Source: Xanthostigma xanthostigma (Eukaryota > Arthropoda > Insecta > Raphidioptera > Raphidiidae). From it: a stretch of DNA of 64,000 nucleotides. Where the stretch lies: contig OY754467.1 of NCBI GenBank assembly GCA_963575645.1, positions 34,531,108 through 34,595,107 on the forward strand, given 5' to 3'. Each line of letters starts with the position of its first letter. The stretch's first letter is position 1. The notes under the pieces are model-generated. The model was not told the origin of the DNA. It ran no database searches and was given only the letters and a program-made list of their open reading frames with translations. Made by a program: the position numbers and the translations under genes. This document shows, in pieces, positions 10,237-21,697 of this stretch.

Positions 10237-10562
10237 CTTAGATGTGTAATAGGTATTCACCTTCTTTTGTGTAGAATTTTATAAACTACATTTTTCACAC
10301 CTGTTTTTCTTGAAAAATAGAAGTTTTCGAGATACGAGTATTTGCTAGACACTAGAATAATTGTCTTTCACCCTCTAAAAAACCGAAGCTCAAATTAAGG
10401 GTAGTTTTCAGGGTATGTTTAAAACATTAAACTAAAGGTCTCTACAAAAATCCAGCTTGACCGGAGATTTTTCAAAGTTTTGTTCTTTATTTGTTTAATT
10501 TTCCCAAGTCAAAACTTCATTTTCTTCATACCTCGATCGAAAGTACATACTTCAATTAGTAT
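10237..10562. other. No gene recognised
   Basis: AT-rich, no supported feature. Confidence 0.4.
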
Positions 10563-10850
10563 CGAATAATGACTCTCTCAGCCGTGTACATTTATCATTG
10601 TTTAGTTTATGTCAAAAAAGAGCAAAATCTGTTTGAAACTAACTCAGAATGACATGATTATGATACACGGCATAAAAATTCCCTTACTTTGCCGCTACAT
10701 AGACTAGCCACTATTTAAAAAAGTTTCACTTATGTGTCTCTCAAACTGTACAATAACTTGCCTAATGATATCAAAATGCTGAAACTGCAAACTTTTAAAA
10801 AATCACTGAGGAGCCTTTTAACCAAAAACTATTTTTACACTGTAGATTAA
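10563..10850 (+). pseudogene. LINE reverse transcriptase C-terminus, relic
   Basis: One reading frame of about 95 codons ends at TAA 10848-10850 and holds the conserved last part of a CR1/Jockey-type ORF2: LVYVKKEQNLFETNSE, a HDYDTRHKN motif, LPLHRLATI, then KLYNNLPNDIKMLKLQTFKK. Two in-frame stops (TGA at 10650 and TAA at about 10713, probably from CAA) show it is dead. It differs from the LINE at position 1 and represents another family. Upstream sequence is lost, as expected of 5' truncation. Confidence 0.75.
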
Positions 10851-10947
10851 TTTTTTAATTATGAATTTTAATGTGTAAATTTGACGTCATATATGTATAT
10901 GTGTTGTACTATCTTATTGTGTAAATATATCTATCTATCTATCTATC
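10851..10947 (+). other. LINE 3' UTR with TATC-repeat tail
   Basis: A short untranslated segment ends in TATC repeats at about 10927-10947, the probable 3' end of the relic LINE. Confidence 0.55.
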
Positions 10948-12258
10948 AATTGTAAGGCAGAAAGTCTAACATTTACACCTTGGCGGGATGACACGCACTG
11001 ATGCGAGAAGTACAAAAAACAACCTATCAACTATTGTTTAGATGTCGTTTCCATGGCAACCCTATTACATTTTAGCTAATAGACGCGACCAGCTGTTATT
11101 AGTGTTTTTACGTATTGCTTGCTTGGAATTTATCTGTATTTTTATGTAATTAATTAATTAAACGTACTTACGACCGAGCTATGAAGAAAAATAGTATATG
11201 ACACCACACTGACGTCATGGCGCGCAGTGCAAGAATATCAAACTTTCGGCCCTTGTGATGTAATATACTATTTCTTTAGCATTTGGCGTCTGTGTGCAGG
11301 AGAAATTTATTGACATTTTAAAAGTTATCCAAGCGAACTTTTGCGACTGTACAAATGCACTTCTATTTGAATCCAGCAACGAACAAGCAGCAATATAATT
11401 CTCTATTAAGAAGTGAATTGCCGGGACAGCAACGCGGTGCAAGTCTACTACGGCGTAGGTACACAAAGATGTGAACTTGGTAACAGCAGAGTAGTGAAGA
11501 CTGCTGAAGTCTGTTTGGTTTGTATTGTTGGTTAGCGCACGTAGCTAAGTTTAAATTATTCATTGTGTTATAAAACTGTAAAGTACAAGCAGCCTTGTAT
11601 GAGGCACTGCCTTCGTAAATCGTAAAGAACGTATTCACTTGCTTAAAACTGTTTGCCATTGATAGCAGTGTCGGTTTTACATTTGGTGTGGCTATAAGCA
11701 ATAGGGTTCAACAATTGCGCCTAAATGGGTCATGAAAATTACTTTTTCTCTATAACTTTTTTCGAGAAGACATCGCACCCTTGCTTCAAAAGTGACACTA
11801 CAAATTAGACATTTTTTAGAAAACACAAAATGCCTACTGTTTTTAATTAAATATAAAGTTTCAACAAATTAAAGTAAAAACCTAATTTATATAATTTTTT
11901 ACTCCAAATATGATGAAATATGACTAAGTTATCTATTATCTCTATTTTGCCTCCAAAAATGAAAGTTTTCGACTTGTGACTATTTTGATGAAAAACAATC
12001 ATATACCTCAAGGAAATTATTTTGAATTATGACATTTTTGACGATTTTTTGTGCAATTAAACCATTTTTGAAGAATAATTATAGGTATATTTACTTTTAT
12101 ACAGATTAAATGTATTAATTTAATATTTCGTTATTTTATTGTTATAAATTTTCAAAATGCAGAGTGCCTACACTTAGGTCAATATTCTATTAAAATGTAT
12201 TTAAGTGTAATAAACGTCAATGTTTCTACAAATGTTTGAAGTAAACTTATATATTATG
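10948..12258. other. No gene recognised
   Basis: No supported gene. The stretch from 11160 (TACTTACGACCGAGCTATGA) resembles 23990-24015 and is probably an old dispersed repeat. Confidence 0.35.
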
Positions 12259-12352
12259 ACACAACTAACAATTAAGTCAATGTTCTTTCTAAATTTTATA
12301 AAAAGATTGACACAACTAACAATTAGGTTGATGTTCTTTCTAAATTTAATTA
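12259..12352. repeat. Tandem duplication, about 49-bp unit
   Basis: Two adjacent copies of a segment starting ACACAACTAACAATTA and ending near TTCTTTCTAAATTT, differing by a few bases. Confidence 0.6.
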
Positions 12353-13214
12353 AAAAAACACAGCCGTAATTATCGTTGGGTCGTTGTAGCACTGTGGAGC
12401 AACTAACTCACCCCACTCCTCGCGAGCAACTGGCCAATCAGGCGTTGTTGTCTTCAAGACCTATTCAATTTCACATCGACACTACTGCCATCTAGCAACA
12501 TTAGCTGTTATTATCATGAGAGTCAATGTTGCTTTCGATAGTTTGTCACTTTATAAGGTATTTGTCATACTCAACTCAATATTGCATTCCTTTGCAATTA
12601 CGTCATTGTAATTCTAAAGGTGTGACTTATGGAATCCCTTCGGTGTCCGTCCGTCACAGGCAATTTTCTATGAAACTACTTGACATAAAATTTTAAAATT
12701 TGGCACAGAAGTAGAGTGATGTGACCCAAATACAGACGTTAAGTATGAAAAGTCGAATTTTGATTTTATGGGTTAATTTACGTGGGTGAAATAGAAAAAA
12801 AAACTTTTTTTAAGGGCATCGTGTATAGGATGTTAAATGAAAGTTTATGAAAGCACAAATTCAACAATACGTAGGTATATTGTGTTGATTTGTGCTTTCA
12901 TAATGACGTTTTTCTCAATAATTTTTTAAAATATTTTTTGGGAAAAAACGTCTAAATATTGCTCTCTTTCCATCCTTAACAACAAAAAGATCGCTCTGAA
13001 AATAAAAAAAATAAGAATTAGGTGAAGATTGAAGGGAAAGTAATTTGTAGATACGTATAATTTTGAAACATTCTGTATATAACAAGTTTAACCCCACTGT
13101 AACTAACCCTTCACAGTTGAAAATAGAATATTTGATTCTCAATTCCACTGCAAAAGTATTTCTGTGTTCCAGAATTACTGTTTGAATTTAAATAGGGTTT
13201 ATAATTCGCGTTAC
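12353..13214. other. No gene; one strong hairpin
   Basis: A 20-bp inverted repeat (TATGAAAGCACAAATTCAAC and its near-complement) lies at about 12847-12901. Otherwise nothing is recognised. Confidence 0.4.
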
Positions 13215-13345
13215 TTTTACCATTCCAACTCTAAGTAGGGGAATGGTGCTAACTAATTTAAGTCAAAATTTATTTTTCACAAGGTTACAATATTTTTCCA
13301 TTTTAAGGTTCCTGGAAAAACACAAAACGTGCTTTTGCAAAAGTA
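13215..13345 (-). repeat. R1 fragment (hairpin end)
   Basis: Starts with the TTTTACCATTCCAAC...GGGGAATGGT hairpin and continues with the R1 segment containing TTACAATATTTTTCC. Confidence 0.55.
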
Positions 13346-13373
13346 AGTTTGTCTGTCAAATAAAATTATTATA

Positions 13374-13945
13374 CAGTATGTAAACACGTAAGGTGCACAT
13401 AGGGAAATTAACATTGGGAAAAAATGATTGAATCAGAGTGAGCCTTGAAATCTTGTTTTTCAATTTGACAGATAATATTCTTTTGCAAAATGAATGTGTA
13501 TACTACCGAAGAAAATATTCAAATGATTACAATATAATCGGACTTTTTTTATTAATGGGACATTAAATTCCCAAAAATACTTAAATATGGTGCGAGATCA
13601 AATATCTCCGCCTATTCGTGTTGAACCTAAAGACATTGGGTCACTGATTTACCAACGCGCATACGTCATACCAGTCAGACAATTTTTGAATGAAATGTTT
13701 CCAAACAGATGGAGTTGTTTTTTTGTTTTATTTTTGTACAAAAAATTAAAATAATGATTTATAAGTGCTTTTTATTATTAAAAAAGCCAAGTAAAATAAA
13801 AATAAATCAAAATAAACTAGAAATACTCAAGATTACCACGATAATTCAATAGAAATAACAATTAATGCACTCATGGCTAACTCTGATCCAAGTATTTTTT
13901 CCCAATGCTAATTTCCCTATGTGCACCTTACGCGTTTACATACTG
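13374..13945 (+). mobile_element. mariner-like deletion derivative, 572 bp, TA flanked
   Basis: Inverted repeats of about 67 bp start CAGTATGTAAACACGTAAGG and are flanked by TA on both sides (13372-13373 and 13946-13947), the Tc1/mariner target. Two remnants of a mariner-type transposase survive between them. The element is non-autonomous. Confidence 0.75.
13490..13712 (+). pseudogene. mariner-type transposase remnants
   Basis: ATG at 13490 opens MNVYTTEENIQMI, like the N-terminus of a large insect mariner/DDE_3-type family (MxVYTxxEYxxM). About 145 bp further, 13674-13712 reads VRQFLNEMFPNRW, a block found just after a catalytic Asp in these transposases. Most of the catalytic core between and after is gone and frames are broken. 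Confidence 0.55.
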
Positions 13946-14119
13946 TATATAAAATTCTAGTGGACATATTTAACTGTTGGCACAAACCATATTTTTGAAA
14001 ATTGTAATCTAATCAAATAATTTGTTTTCTTCATAATGATTTTTCATTTATAACTTGTCAGAACGTTGAGATTGCAGAATAATGTTATTTTATTGGAGCT
14101 AAACAAAATGAATTAACCG

Positions 14120-14410
14120 ATTGAGGTGGTATACTTCACAGACAGGTAAAATACTATGCCAGGAGTGATCTAGGTTACATTTTATCCGAAAAATAACCTT
14201 TAACTGGGTGAAAAGAAGGGGTGAATCTTCATAACGGACGCGCCCTTGGGGGGATATAAACTTTCATATCGAAACGACTGAACCTATTGTGATGGCACTT
14301 CACAGACAGGTAAAGGGGTATGCCAATAATGATCTAGGTTACATTTTATCTGAAAAATAACCCTTAACTGAGTGGAAAGAGGAGGTGAATCTTCATAAAG
14401 AATACGCTGT
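14120..14410. repeat. Tandem duplication, 164-bp offset
   Basis: The segment with CTTCACAGACAGGTAAA and TGATCTAGGTTACATTTTAT occurs twice, 164 bp apart, with moderate divergence and a similar downstream GGTGAATCTTCATAA. Confidence 0.65.
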
Positions 14411-14509
14411 ATCTCTGAAATGACTTATGCTAAAAACGTGAGATTCGGAAAATACTTTTCTTAGACAATAAAGAAATACATTTCCGACACTCATTTTAAC
14501 ACACTACCC

Positions 14510-14707
14510 CAGGGATGTCAAACACGCGACCCGCCAATACATAGATTGCGGCCCGCCGAGTCGTTAAAAAAAACATTGAGTCTAATAGTATAATCATTCT
14601 AACAATCGTATTTTATTAATATTTTTTAACATGAAAAACACGAGACCCCCAACTTAGTAGAAAATAGATAATGTGGCCCGCAATATCCTATGAGTTTGAC
14701 ATGCCTG
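14510..14707. mobile_element. hAT-type MITE with perfect 8-bp duplication, 198 bp
   Basis: Ends are CAGGGATGTCAAAC and GTTTGACATGCCTG, a hAT-style inverted repeat. The octamer CACTACCC lies directly on both sides (14502-14509 and 14708-14715), an exact 8-bp target duplication, diagnostic for hAT-like insertion. Internal GCGGCCCGCCG words echo the well-known GTTTGACA hAT MITEs of animals. Confidence 0.85.
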
Positions 14708-15000
14708 CACTACCCGAACAAAGTGGGGATGAATTTTAATCAAAAGAAATTAACATCAATTTATCAAGCATATCACGCGGAACGAATGTTTTAACCCCTA
14801 CAGACCTGAATTTAATATTTTTGAAACACAAAATATATTTTAGGCTATTTGGCTTATTTAAGGTGTAATTAAGATATATTCAGTGAAAAACTAAATTGAT
14901 CATTTACAGAATTTTAGAAAATCATATGTCCATTTAAATGGACAACAGGTCAAAAAAATTTTTTTTTTTACAGTATTCACTAGCATAGGATGTTTAATTA

Positions 15001-15640
15001 CTTTTTACCCACGACGGAACGGAGCATGTATATGCGTTTAGGGTGAGAGATTCTGAGTTCGTTCGTTTGTTTGTATGTGGGTTTGTGCACTCGATCAATG
15101 TCGCCATTTATCTGGAAAACGGTTTGATCAATTCAGATGCGGTTTTCTGTAAAGGGTTTGTAATTCATCTGAGATGGTTCTTAGATAGATATTATTACGA
15201 TGATTACGCCCCAGGGGGCGCTGCACTGCACAAAAAACCGTAACAAACGTGCTACGCACGAACAGATCTAACAAGCGTGCGGAACTACTGCTTTTTACAG
15301 CATTAGGTACACGTACATTTAAAATACCACAACAAAAGTGCTACGCACAAACAGATCTAACAAGCGTTCGTTAGTAGAAAATCCGTCGCGGGGCTGCCAT
15401 TTGGCTGCCCTGAAATGAACTAATATATTGCAATTTATATTCTTCTATTATTAACTCAGGGCAGCGAATGGCAGCCCCGCGACGGATTTTCTTTGGTTAC
15501 TTACCTGCGTTAAGTCGGGGGATTTTAGAATTTTATTTAATTCTTTTTCTATTATAACATATTTTTACTTTCGTCGTGGGTTTTTAAAATTTTTAATTTT
15601 ATTTTATTTTATACTTTTTAGAGATTTTGTAAAAGTGTTT
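15001..15640. mobile_element. Probable insertion within R2
   Basis: Absent from the R2 copy at 37 kb. It contains a 39-bp direct repeat with GTGCTACGCAC and AACAGATCTAACAAGCG words (15243-15281 and 15330-15368) and a strong hairpin (15377-15491). No transposase; type not assigned. Confidence 0.4.
15377..15491. repeat. Hairpin with 36-bp arms
   Basis: Arms GAAAATCCGTCGCGGGGCTG... (15377-15413) and the near-exact complement (15456-15491) enclose a loop of about 42 bp. The arms are much richer in G+C than the loop. Confidence 0.75.
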
Positions 15641-16028
15641 AAGTATAATTAGTAAAGTTAACATAATAAAATTAAAATAAATATTGGCACAAGAAAAATA
15701 GATTATAATATTATGAAAATGCGTAAGTTATAGTAAGTAATACATAATCAGAATGTACACTTTTACCAGCATTGCGCTAATTCATGACTGCGGTCAACAC
15801 TTGACTCGATATTTCGTCTACCCTCATAGTATTTCTTTGTTTTGTTTGGCATTTCTACATATCAGATAAGCCCCAAGCACAATGAAATGTTTATATTTGA
15901 TATTTAATTACGCTGACTAAGGCCAACGCGCGTTGAACGCTCTTCATGTGTCCTAGGCCTTAAGTTACACGCGTTAGAATAGTATATGTCCATTGAAATG
16001 GTCGCAAGGACCGAAGGAGTTAAATAAG

Positions 16029-16439
16029 CTTCCATTTGATTGAACAATCGTCGTGGTAAAGTCAATGGTACACGATGCACGTGTGTGAGTGTCGTGATTA
16101 TTATTAGCTCACGGCCTGTCACGACCTCAGTTATGTTTAGAGTACAGCTGTATTTAGTAGCACGGCAGGCAGCGAGCTACGTACCTATGTTATGCGTTCG
16201 TCGCTCAGGTGTAGCGAACACCCAAACAGCACCGACCGCCTGCGCTGTGAGTAGGTCTGTGATCTAGTCAGGTGAAACGCATTGAAAAGTTGACTCATAA
16301 AGCACGGCATCCTATATATTGACAAGGGCGCAGAATCAGGAATGTATTTCGGGGGGGTTTTGTTTTACCTTACAACGACGAACTAATCATAACCAGCGAC
16401 ATTTTAGTTCGTCTGCTTATTTTGAGCAACTTTATGTAC
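16029..16439. other. No gene recognised
   Basis: Several short open frames cross this stretch, none with family resemblance. Confidence 0.35.
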
Positions 16440-16600
16440 TGGAATCACTGCTGAGAATTTTGCTGGCCGGCAGGCAGGCTACGAGGCTGGAAATGACGTC
16501 TTTGCGAGATTGCCTGCTAGCTTACAAGACGAATTTTAAAATTATAACAGAGGCTATTTTCTTGCTAGGTCCTCTGCTTGCTCTTGTATTGTAAAAGGTT
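16440..16600 (+). mobile_element. Family M, partial copy
   Basis: Matches 55790-55900 (GGAAATGACGTC, then CGAGA-TGCC and AAGACGAATTT segments). The rest of the element is missing. Confidence 0.5.
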
Positions 16601-16644
16601 CTTTTTGTTGTCTTCAGTATAAAGTAGAGTTGATCCAATAGAAT

Positions 16645-17200
16645 GTTACGATGAAGGAAGGTTTTTGGTTGAGGATCATAAGTAAAAAAACTCGGGTCGC
16701 AGTGCGAAACCCTGCCGACAATATAGTGTATTTGCTTTTATAGGCAGTGTGGCTCTATTGTATGAGCTTAACTTTGTTTTTGAACAAAATAAAAAAAATT
16801 ACCCCTAATACACCCCTTAAAACAACATTTTTTTAGTTAATTTGAATACTACATAGCAATTCAACATCTGTACCAAATTATATACACCCTTCTGTATGTA
16901 AATCTATATCAGTAAACTTGTGTTTTCATAAAATTTGTAAGTCCGGTCCTGTAGGGCCGATTTTTTTAAAATTTTAGCGGCACTTTTTAATAATTACTAA
17001 AGGGTTAAATTTCAATTTTGAAACGATTCTGAGAATTTTTTCGGTATTTTTGGGCCCGAAAACTTTTTTCAACCCCTAAATACCACCCTTAGCATGGCCC
17101 GATTAGGCCCAATTTAAATAGGCTTCGTGCGGTGATGGTTTCCAACGTGTGGACCAAATTTCGTTTAAATCGATTAAGTCTGTCGAGAGTTATCGTGCTA

Positions 17201-17235
<35 letters not shown>

Positions 17236-17471
17236 TATATATATAAACATTTCCAAAAATGGTGCCAAACTTCTTAGAAACTTATGAAACGTCGAGAAAT
17301 TTTGGTCCGACCCCTAGGTCCCGCCATCCGACCGACGCCAATAGTGTAAGTGCCTTATGGCAAATACACTAATAAGCTTTGCCAATGTTTCGAAACGTTG
17401 GCCACTAGCGAAACATTGGTAAAGCTTATTTACTTATGATCCTAAACCAAAAACCTTCCTTCATCGTTCTT
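16645..17471. repeat. Foldback split by R3 copy 1
   Basis: The arm at 16645-16686 (GATGAAGGAAGGTTTTTGG) is complementary to 17433-17471. A further hairpin, 17370-17431, continues the right side with AATAAGCTTTGCCAATGTTT and its complement. R3 (16688-17370) lies inside. Confidence 0.6.
16688..17371 (-). mobile_element. R3, Helentron/HINE-like element, copy 1
   Basis: Closely matches 28558-29252. Read on the minus strand it starts TTAGTGTATTTGC, carries a TA microsatellite (17206-17236), then an inverted copy of the start (GCAAATACACTA), then a hairpin GGGTTTCGCACTGCGACCC and a T-rich end. No terminal inverted repeat at the true ends, paired subterminal repeats, a 3' hairpin and insertion in an A/T run fit Helentron-derived non-autonomous elements (HINE/DINE type). 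No ORF. Confidence 0.55.
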
Positions 17472-17744
17472 TTTGTTATTAATACCTTTGAATTTAATTT
17501 AATAATATTTATTTATAAAAGCTTCAACGTCAACGTATGGCAGCTTACACTGCTATAGTGACCACCTGTCCACTACCTCCTCCTTACATACTCCCAATCC
17601 ATATATATTTATATCAATCAAAATGAAAACTTTGCGTTATTAACTAAAACGATTATTGCTAACCGTTTTTATTAATACTAACTTGCAGTTTTCATTGCAA
17701 TTGATGCAATAACTAGTCCACTTAAGGTATGTATCCACTACACT

Positions 17745-17985
17745 CTGAGCAAGAACCAATCAGGAAGCAGTATCTTGTCACGTGGGCGACATAAACAAAC
17801 GCCTACAAACCAACATGACGTCGTTCTGCTCAAACAACAGACAAGTTTTGGTCTGTCTTTATATTTGAACTGTCAGTGCGCGCGCACCAGATTTATTCAC
17901 AAAATAAGCTTGAAAAGACGTCTCGTGTGAAGCAAGCATATAAGAGCAATCAAGAAAACCAGCGTTAGAAAACTAGTAGTCAAAT
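17745..17985 (+). mobile_element. Family M, partial copy
   Basis: Shares AACCAATCAGGAAGCAGTAT, CACGTGGGCGACA and the GCGCGCGCACCA run with the other copies. Its ends are lost. Confidence 0.55.
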
Positions 17986-19067
17986 CTAGCAAACGCTTCG
18001 TGTCGTATTTAGCCGCTGAACGCTGTGTTGAATTCAAAATTGAAATGTCGAGTATTACCAAAGAAATTATTAAGCTTGTTAAAATACCTATATAAAATTT
18101 CATATGACTTGTAACTTCTATTTGTGCAGATTAAATACAGTTTATTACGTTACTAGGTAATAGTTGAGACACTAATAAGACAAAATATAAAAACTTACTC
18201 TTCTTTTTCGTTGTCTTCTAAAATAGCTGCTACAAGTAAAATTTCTTCTAGTTCCTAACGAGTCATATTTATTCAACTCATTTAACTTATTATACGTTTT
18301 ATTTTAATTTGTTTTGCGTATTTCTATGTTCGCGATCAGGTGATAAATTCGCTTTGGTGTGTCTGGACCTGATCGCAACCACGATCGCCACCGCGGCCGC
18401 TTTGGTCAGTAAGAGCCTTTAAGGTTAAAATCCAAAAATAAATCATTACACAACACAAAACTGGTTTCAAAGGAATTCTAGAATATCAAGACGTGAAGAT
18501 AAAATCTTGAATATACTTTTGTTCGGGTTGATAATACTTATCTACTGTATCAATTATGGTTGTACGTAAGAAACAGTGATGTGCCGTTTGATTTGATGCA
18601 GTTTATCATTTCTATTATCGAATTTTGAAAATTCCACAAATCATAACTCATTCTTGACGTTCTCTAAAAAGTTCCTTCAGTGACGACCTTAGAGATGTGA
18701 CCTACAGTCGTAGGACACCACGTATATTAATATTTTGAAAACAAATGAACCGCTAATGTAAGCCTTCCGTCCACGCTACTGAGTTCTGATTGGTTAAATA
18801 TAATAATAAAACAACTGGCAACATACTATAATCTTTATATTTGTAATGTAATGCACTTTTATTTACATTGTTTTTCCTGGCATCAAATTGTTTTTAGCGA
18901 TTTCTATATCATATTTTTAACGCTTGCTGTTTAAATAATTTTGGCAACACTTTCTTATTTTGTTGACTGTGACACCAATGACTCTTTCTCTTTAGTCTAG
19001 CAATGCACGAGTGGTATTTTTTTTTTCACCACCTGTTTTGTGTTTTTTGTTATTAACGAATTTGCGT
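17986..19067. other. No gene recognised
   Basis: A locally G+C-rich patch (18330-18410) has inverted GATCAGGT/ACCTGATC words. No gene or RNA is supported. Confidence 0.35.
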
Positions 19068-19985
19068 TTAGGCCTAATCGGTTCAGCGTACTTTTTTCTA
19101 TAAAACATGTCAATATTAAGCATATCTGGGATATTTATGTATTTTTCCAAATGTCGTAAATCTTTTCATGTTTTCATGCGTTTTGCAAATCTGCAACTTT
19201 TTAAGACACTAAACGATTTTTGGTTTGTTTTATGTTAACAGAAAAGTCAAGCTAGATCGAATCCGATAATCCGCAACCCTGTATCATTTTTAGAGTCGGA
19301 GATATGAGCGTTTGTTTATATTATTTAAAACTCTATAGCTTCTTAACGACTAATGATACAGATGTGGGAGTGGTCGGAATCGATTCAGCGCGATTTTTTC
19401 TATAAAAATAGCCTCAGTTGTAAGTCGTATGTAACCAATATCTCACAGATTTCTCAGGTTTTTTTAAAACAGACAAAGTAAGAAGGGTGGATGGATAAAA
19501 TTGGAAAATTTTTGCAAAATAAATTTGCTCTGTTTCGTTTGATATTGTGCATATTTATAAAAGAAGTCATTCTGAATCAATTCCGACCATCCGCAACCCT
19601 GTATCTCTTTTAGTTTCGGAGATATAGCCAATTTAAACGGTTTCAATTTTTATATATTTTAAACCGTCATAGCGTTCTATACGAATTTACTCGTAACCCT
19701 AATCGATTCAGAGTACTTTTTTCTATAAGACATATCAATATTAAACATATCGAGGATATTTATAAATTTTTCGAAATAATGTAAATCTTTTCATGTTTTC
19801 GTGCGTTTTGCAATCATCAACTTTTTGACACTATATTAACAGAACTTCAGAAAAAGTCAAGCTGAATCGATTCTGACAATTCGCAACCTTGTATCACATT
19901 TAGTTTCGGAAATATGAGCGTTTATTTATATCATTTAAGAAAAACTTGAAAACGCCATAACTTATAGAAAAAGTTCCGATATTCT
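19068..19985. repeat. R5, 623-bp tandem repeat (about 1.5 units)
   Basis: The word CCTAATCG.TTCAG.GTACTTTT recurs at 19074 and 19697, and flanking sequence follows in register. Within each unit a shorter motif (CGCAACCCTGTATC, then TTTTAG.TTCGGAGATAT) also repeats. A further copy is at 59806-60500. Confidence 0.7.
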
Positions 19986-20689
19986 CTGAGGCCAGATCGA
20001 CGCTAAGCAAGGCAAAGAGAGTACGAACTACCTTTATCATAATATATTCTTTTCGTAAATGAACGCCTTGTAACTTATTAATTAATTATCTATGAGTGAG
20101 ATAAAGACGAACCTAGTACCGGTTCCCTATGCAAACAAAAGAAATGCACCGAGCTCAGTGAGGATAATATGTAACATCGGTCACGACCTTCAGATTTCTA
20201 ATTTTTTAAGATTTCTGTAACATTTGGATTTTGGAACATATTTTGTTGATTTTTATTGAAAGTAGCAAGACATTTGCTTGTTAAATAGATTTTTCTTTTT
20301 CCATCTTTTGCGTTCTTGTTTGGAACTATGGTTATGATTGTGATCTAGTGTGTGTAATTAGTGTTTATGAAAACTGAACTTGCAGTTGACACCGATTCTG
20401 CTGAAAATCTGATAGTTGCTTGCGATTTTATCTACAAGAGGCGGTGCAGCGGCAAGATTTCTCTTCTTTTCTTCATCGACATCATGGCAATGTCGACTGT
20501 TTCGCCTGTTCAAAGGTCAGACACTTATCTTTATTTCACACAAATCTTCATCATCATTTAACAAGTAAGTTCCAATAACATTTACGGAGTGCAAATTGCT
20601 TTAAATTCATTTTCGTATAATATTAAACTTAGAATGAATAATAAGAATAGTAAATCGTTCAGTGAACCGAACTTTACTTGTTTGAGATC
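19986..20689. other. No gene recognised
   Basis: One 66-codon open frame (20361-20561) has no family resemblance. Nothing else is seen. Confidence 0.35.
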
Positions 20690-21060
20690 ATTGGCCGACC
20701 GAAGCTTCGGCTTCGGCCAAAAAAACCACCTTCGGCTTCGGCCAAAATGAGCCGAAGTTTTGGACGAAGCCGAAGGTTTCTAACAAGCGCCAAAATTGAA
20801 CGAATTGTTATGAACGAGCGAGAGCTCGATGGACGTGGCGACTTCTAGAGATGATTTAAATTATCTTTTTATATTATATAATCAATGTAAACCTTCAAAT
20901 TAAAAGTTTTAAAATCATTTATATTATTAATTTCAGCTTATAGCTTGTAGCAGCTGTAGCCAATCTTGAACTGAATTTCTTAGGGTTTTTAAGTCTTCGG
21001 CTTCGGTTTCGGCAGAAGGTTGTAACGATAACCGATTGGGTCGGACACTATTTGAGACAA
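20690..21060. repeat. TTCGGC-rich repeat segment
   Basis: Clusters of CTTCGGCTTCGGCC at 20700-20790 and 20995-21020 flank an ordinary AT-rich interior. The clusters are partly in opposing orientation. They could be the ends of a DNA element, but no target duplication is seen. Confidence 0.4.
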
Positions 21061-21335
21061 AATTTAGGACTCCGTTTTAAAATACGGGAATCGTTTATTG
21101 CACATACCGCTAAACTAGCGCTATGTGCTTTATTATCGCTTTGTGCGTCAGAGCTGACTTTCGTTCATATAAGAAGTTATATCTAAGTTAATTTCACACG
21201 AAATCCATTCAAATTGAAGCTTTTTGAAAAGAGGAGATTCTAATCTATAAAACAGAACCATTTTTAAATCAATTCGAGTTCATAAATACTATTAAAATTG
21301 TAATTGAAAATCACAAACAGCAGTTGTCGGTTGGT

Positions 21336-21367
21336 CTGTACGTATGTACGTATGTACGTATGTACGT
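21336..21367. repeat. GTAC/GTAT microsatellite
   Basis: About four units of GTACGTAT. Confidence 0.8.
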
Positions 21368-21624
21368 CACGACTCTACAGATCGCAATTTTGGTCGGATT
21401 GCCTTGGGTTATATTTTATTCACTTTGTTTACTATCAGACCAGAACCCTATTTAAATTCACTAAAATGTGTTCAGTAGTTTAATTTTTATAAACAGTTTT
21501 ATTTTATTATTTTTGACAGCTAATAGTTTAAAAAAACAATATAATAATTGCTGTGTAAATATAGTGTAATCCATAAAACAAGTGCTACACTTCTATACCG
21601 TGATAACACCACTGCACGTAGTAG

Positions 21625-21697
21625 GGCGCCGTGGCGTAATGGTTATGCCGTTGGATCCCCAAGGGCAAGGTCCTGGGTTCGATTCCTTACGAGATCA
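21625..21697 (+). ncRNA. tRNA-Arg-like SINE head
   Basis: A-box (TGGCGTAATGG) and B-box (GGTTCGATTCC) of RNA polymerase III promoters are spaced as in a tRNA, and the body resembles tRNA-Arg. The acceptor ends do not pair, so it is not a working tRNA. A T-rich stretch and the word ATTCCACTTGATATT follow, and the same word follows a similar B-box at 33.5 kb, supporting a SINE family. Confidence 0.5.

Larger units (their letters stand above)
14978..16028 (+). repeat. Family R2, copy 1, split
   Basis: 15641-16028 matches 37211-37555 nearly end to end (for example ATGACTGCGGTCAACACTTG). The short piece 14978-15000 matches 37185-37205, so about 640 bp at 15001-15640 is extra here. R2 has no coding capacity that I can see. 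Confidence 0.65.

Noticed and set aside
20690..21060. Complete TIR transposon bounded by TTCGGC clusters
   Set aside because: The clusters are low-complexity and no target duplication or defined ends could be found.
21625..21697. Functional tRNA-Arg gene
   Set aside because: The acceptor strands do not pair and a SINE-like T-rich tail follows.
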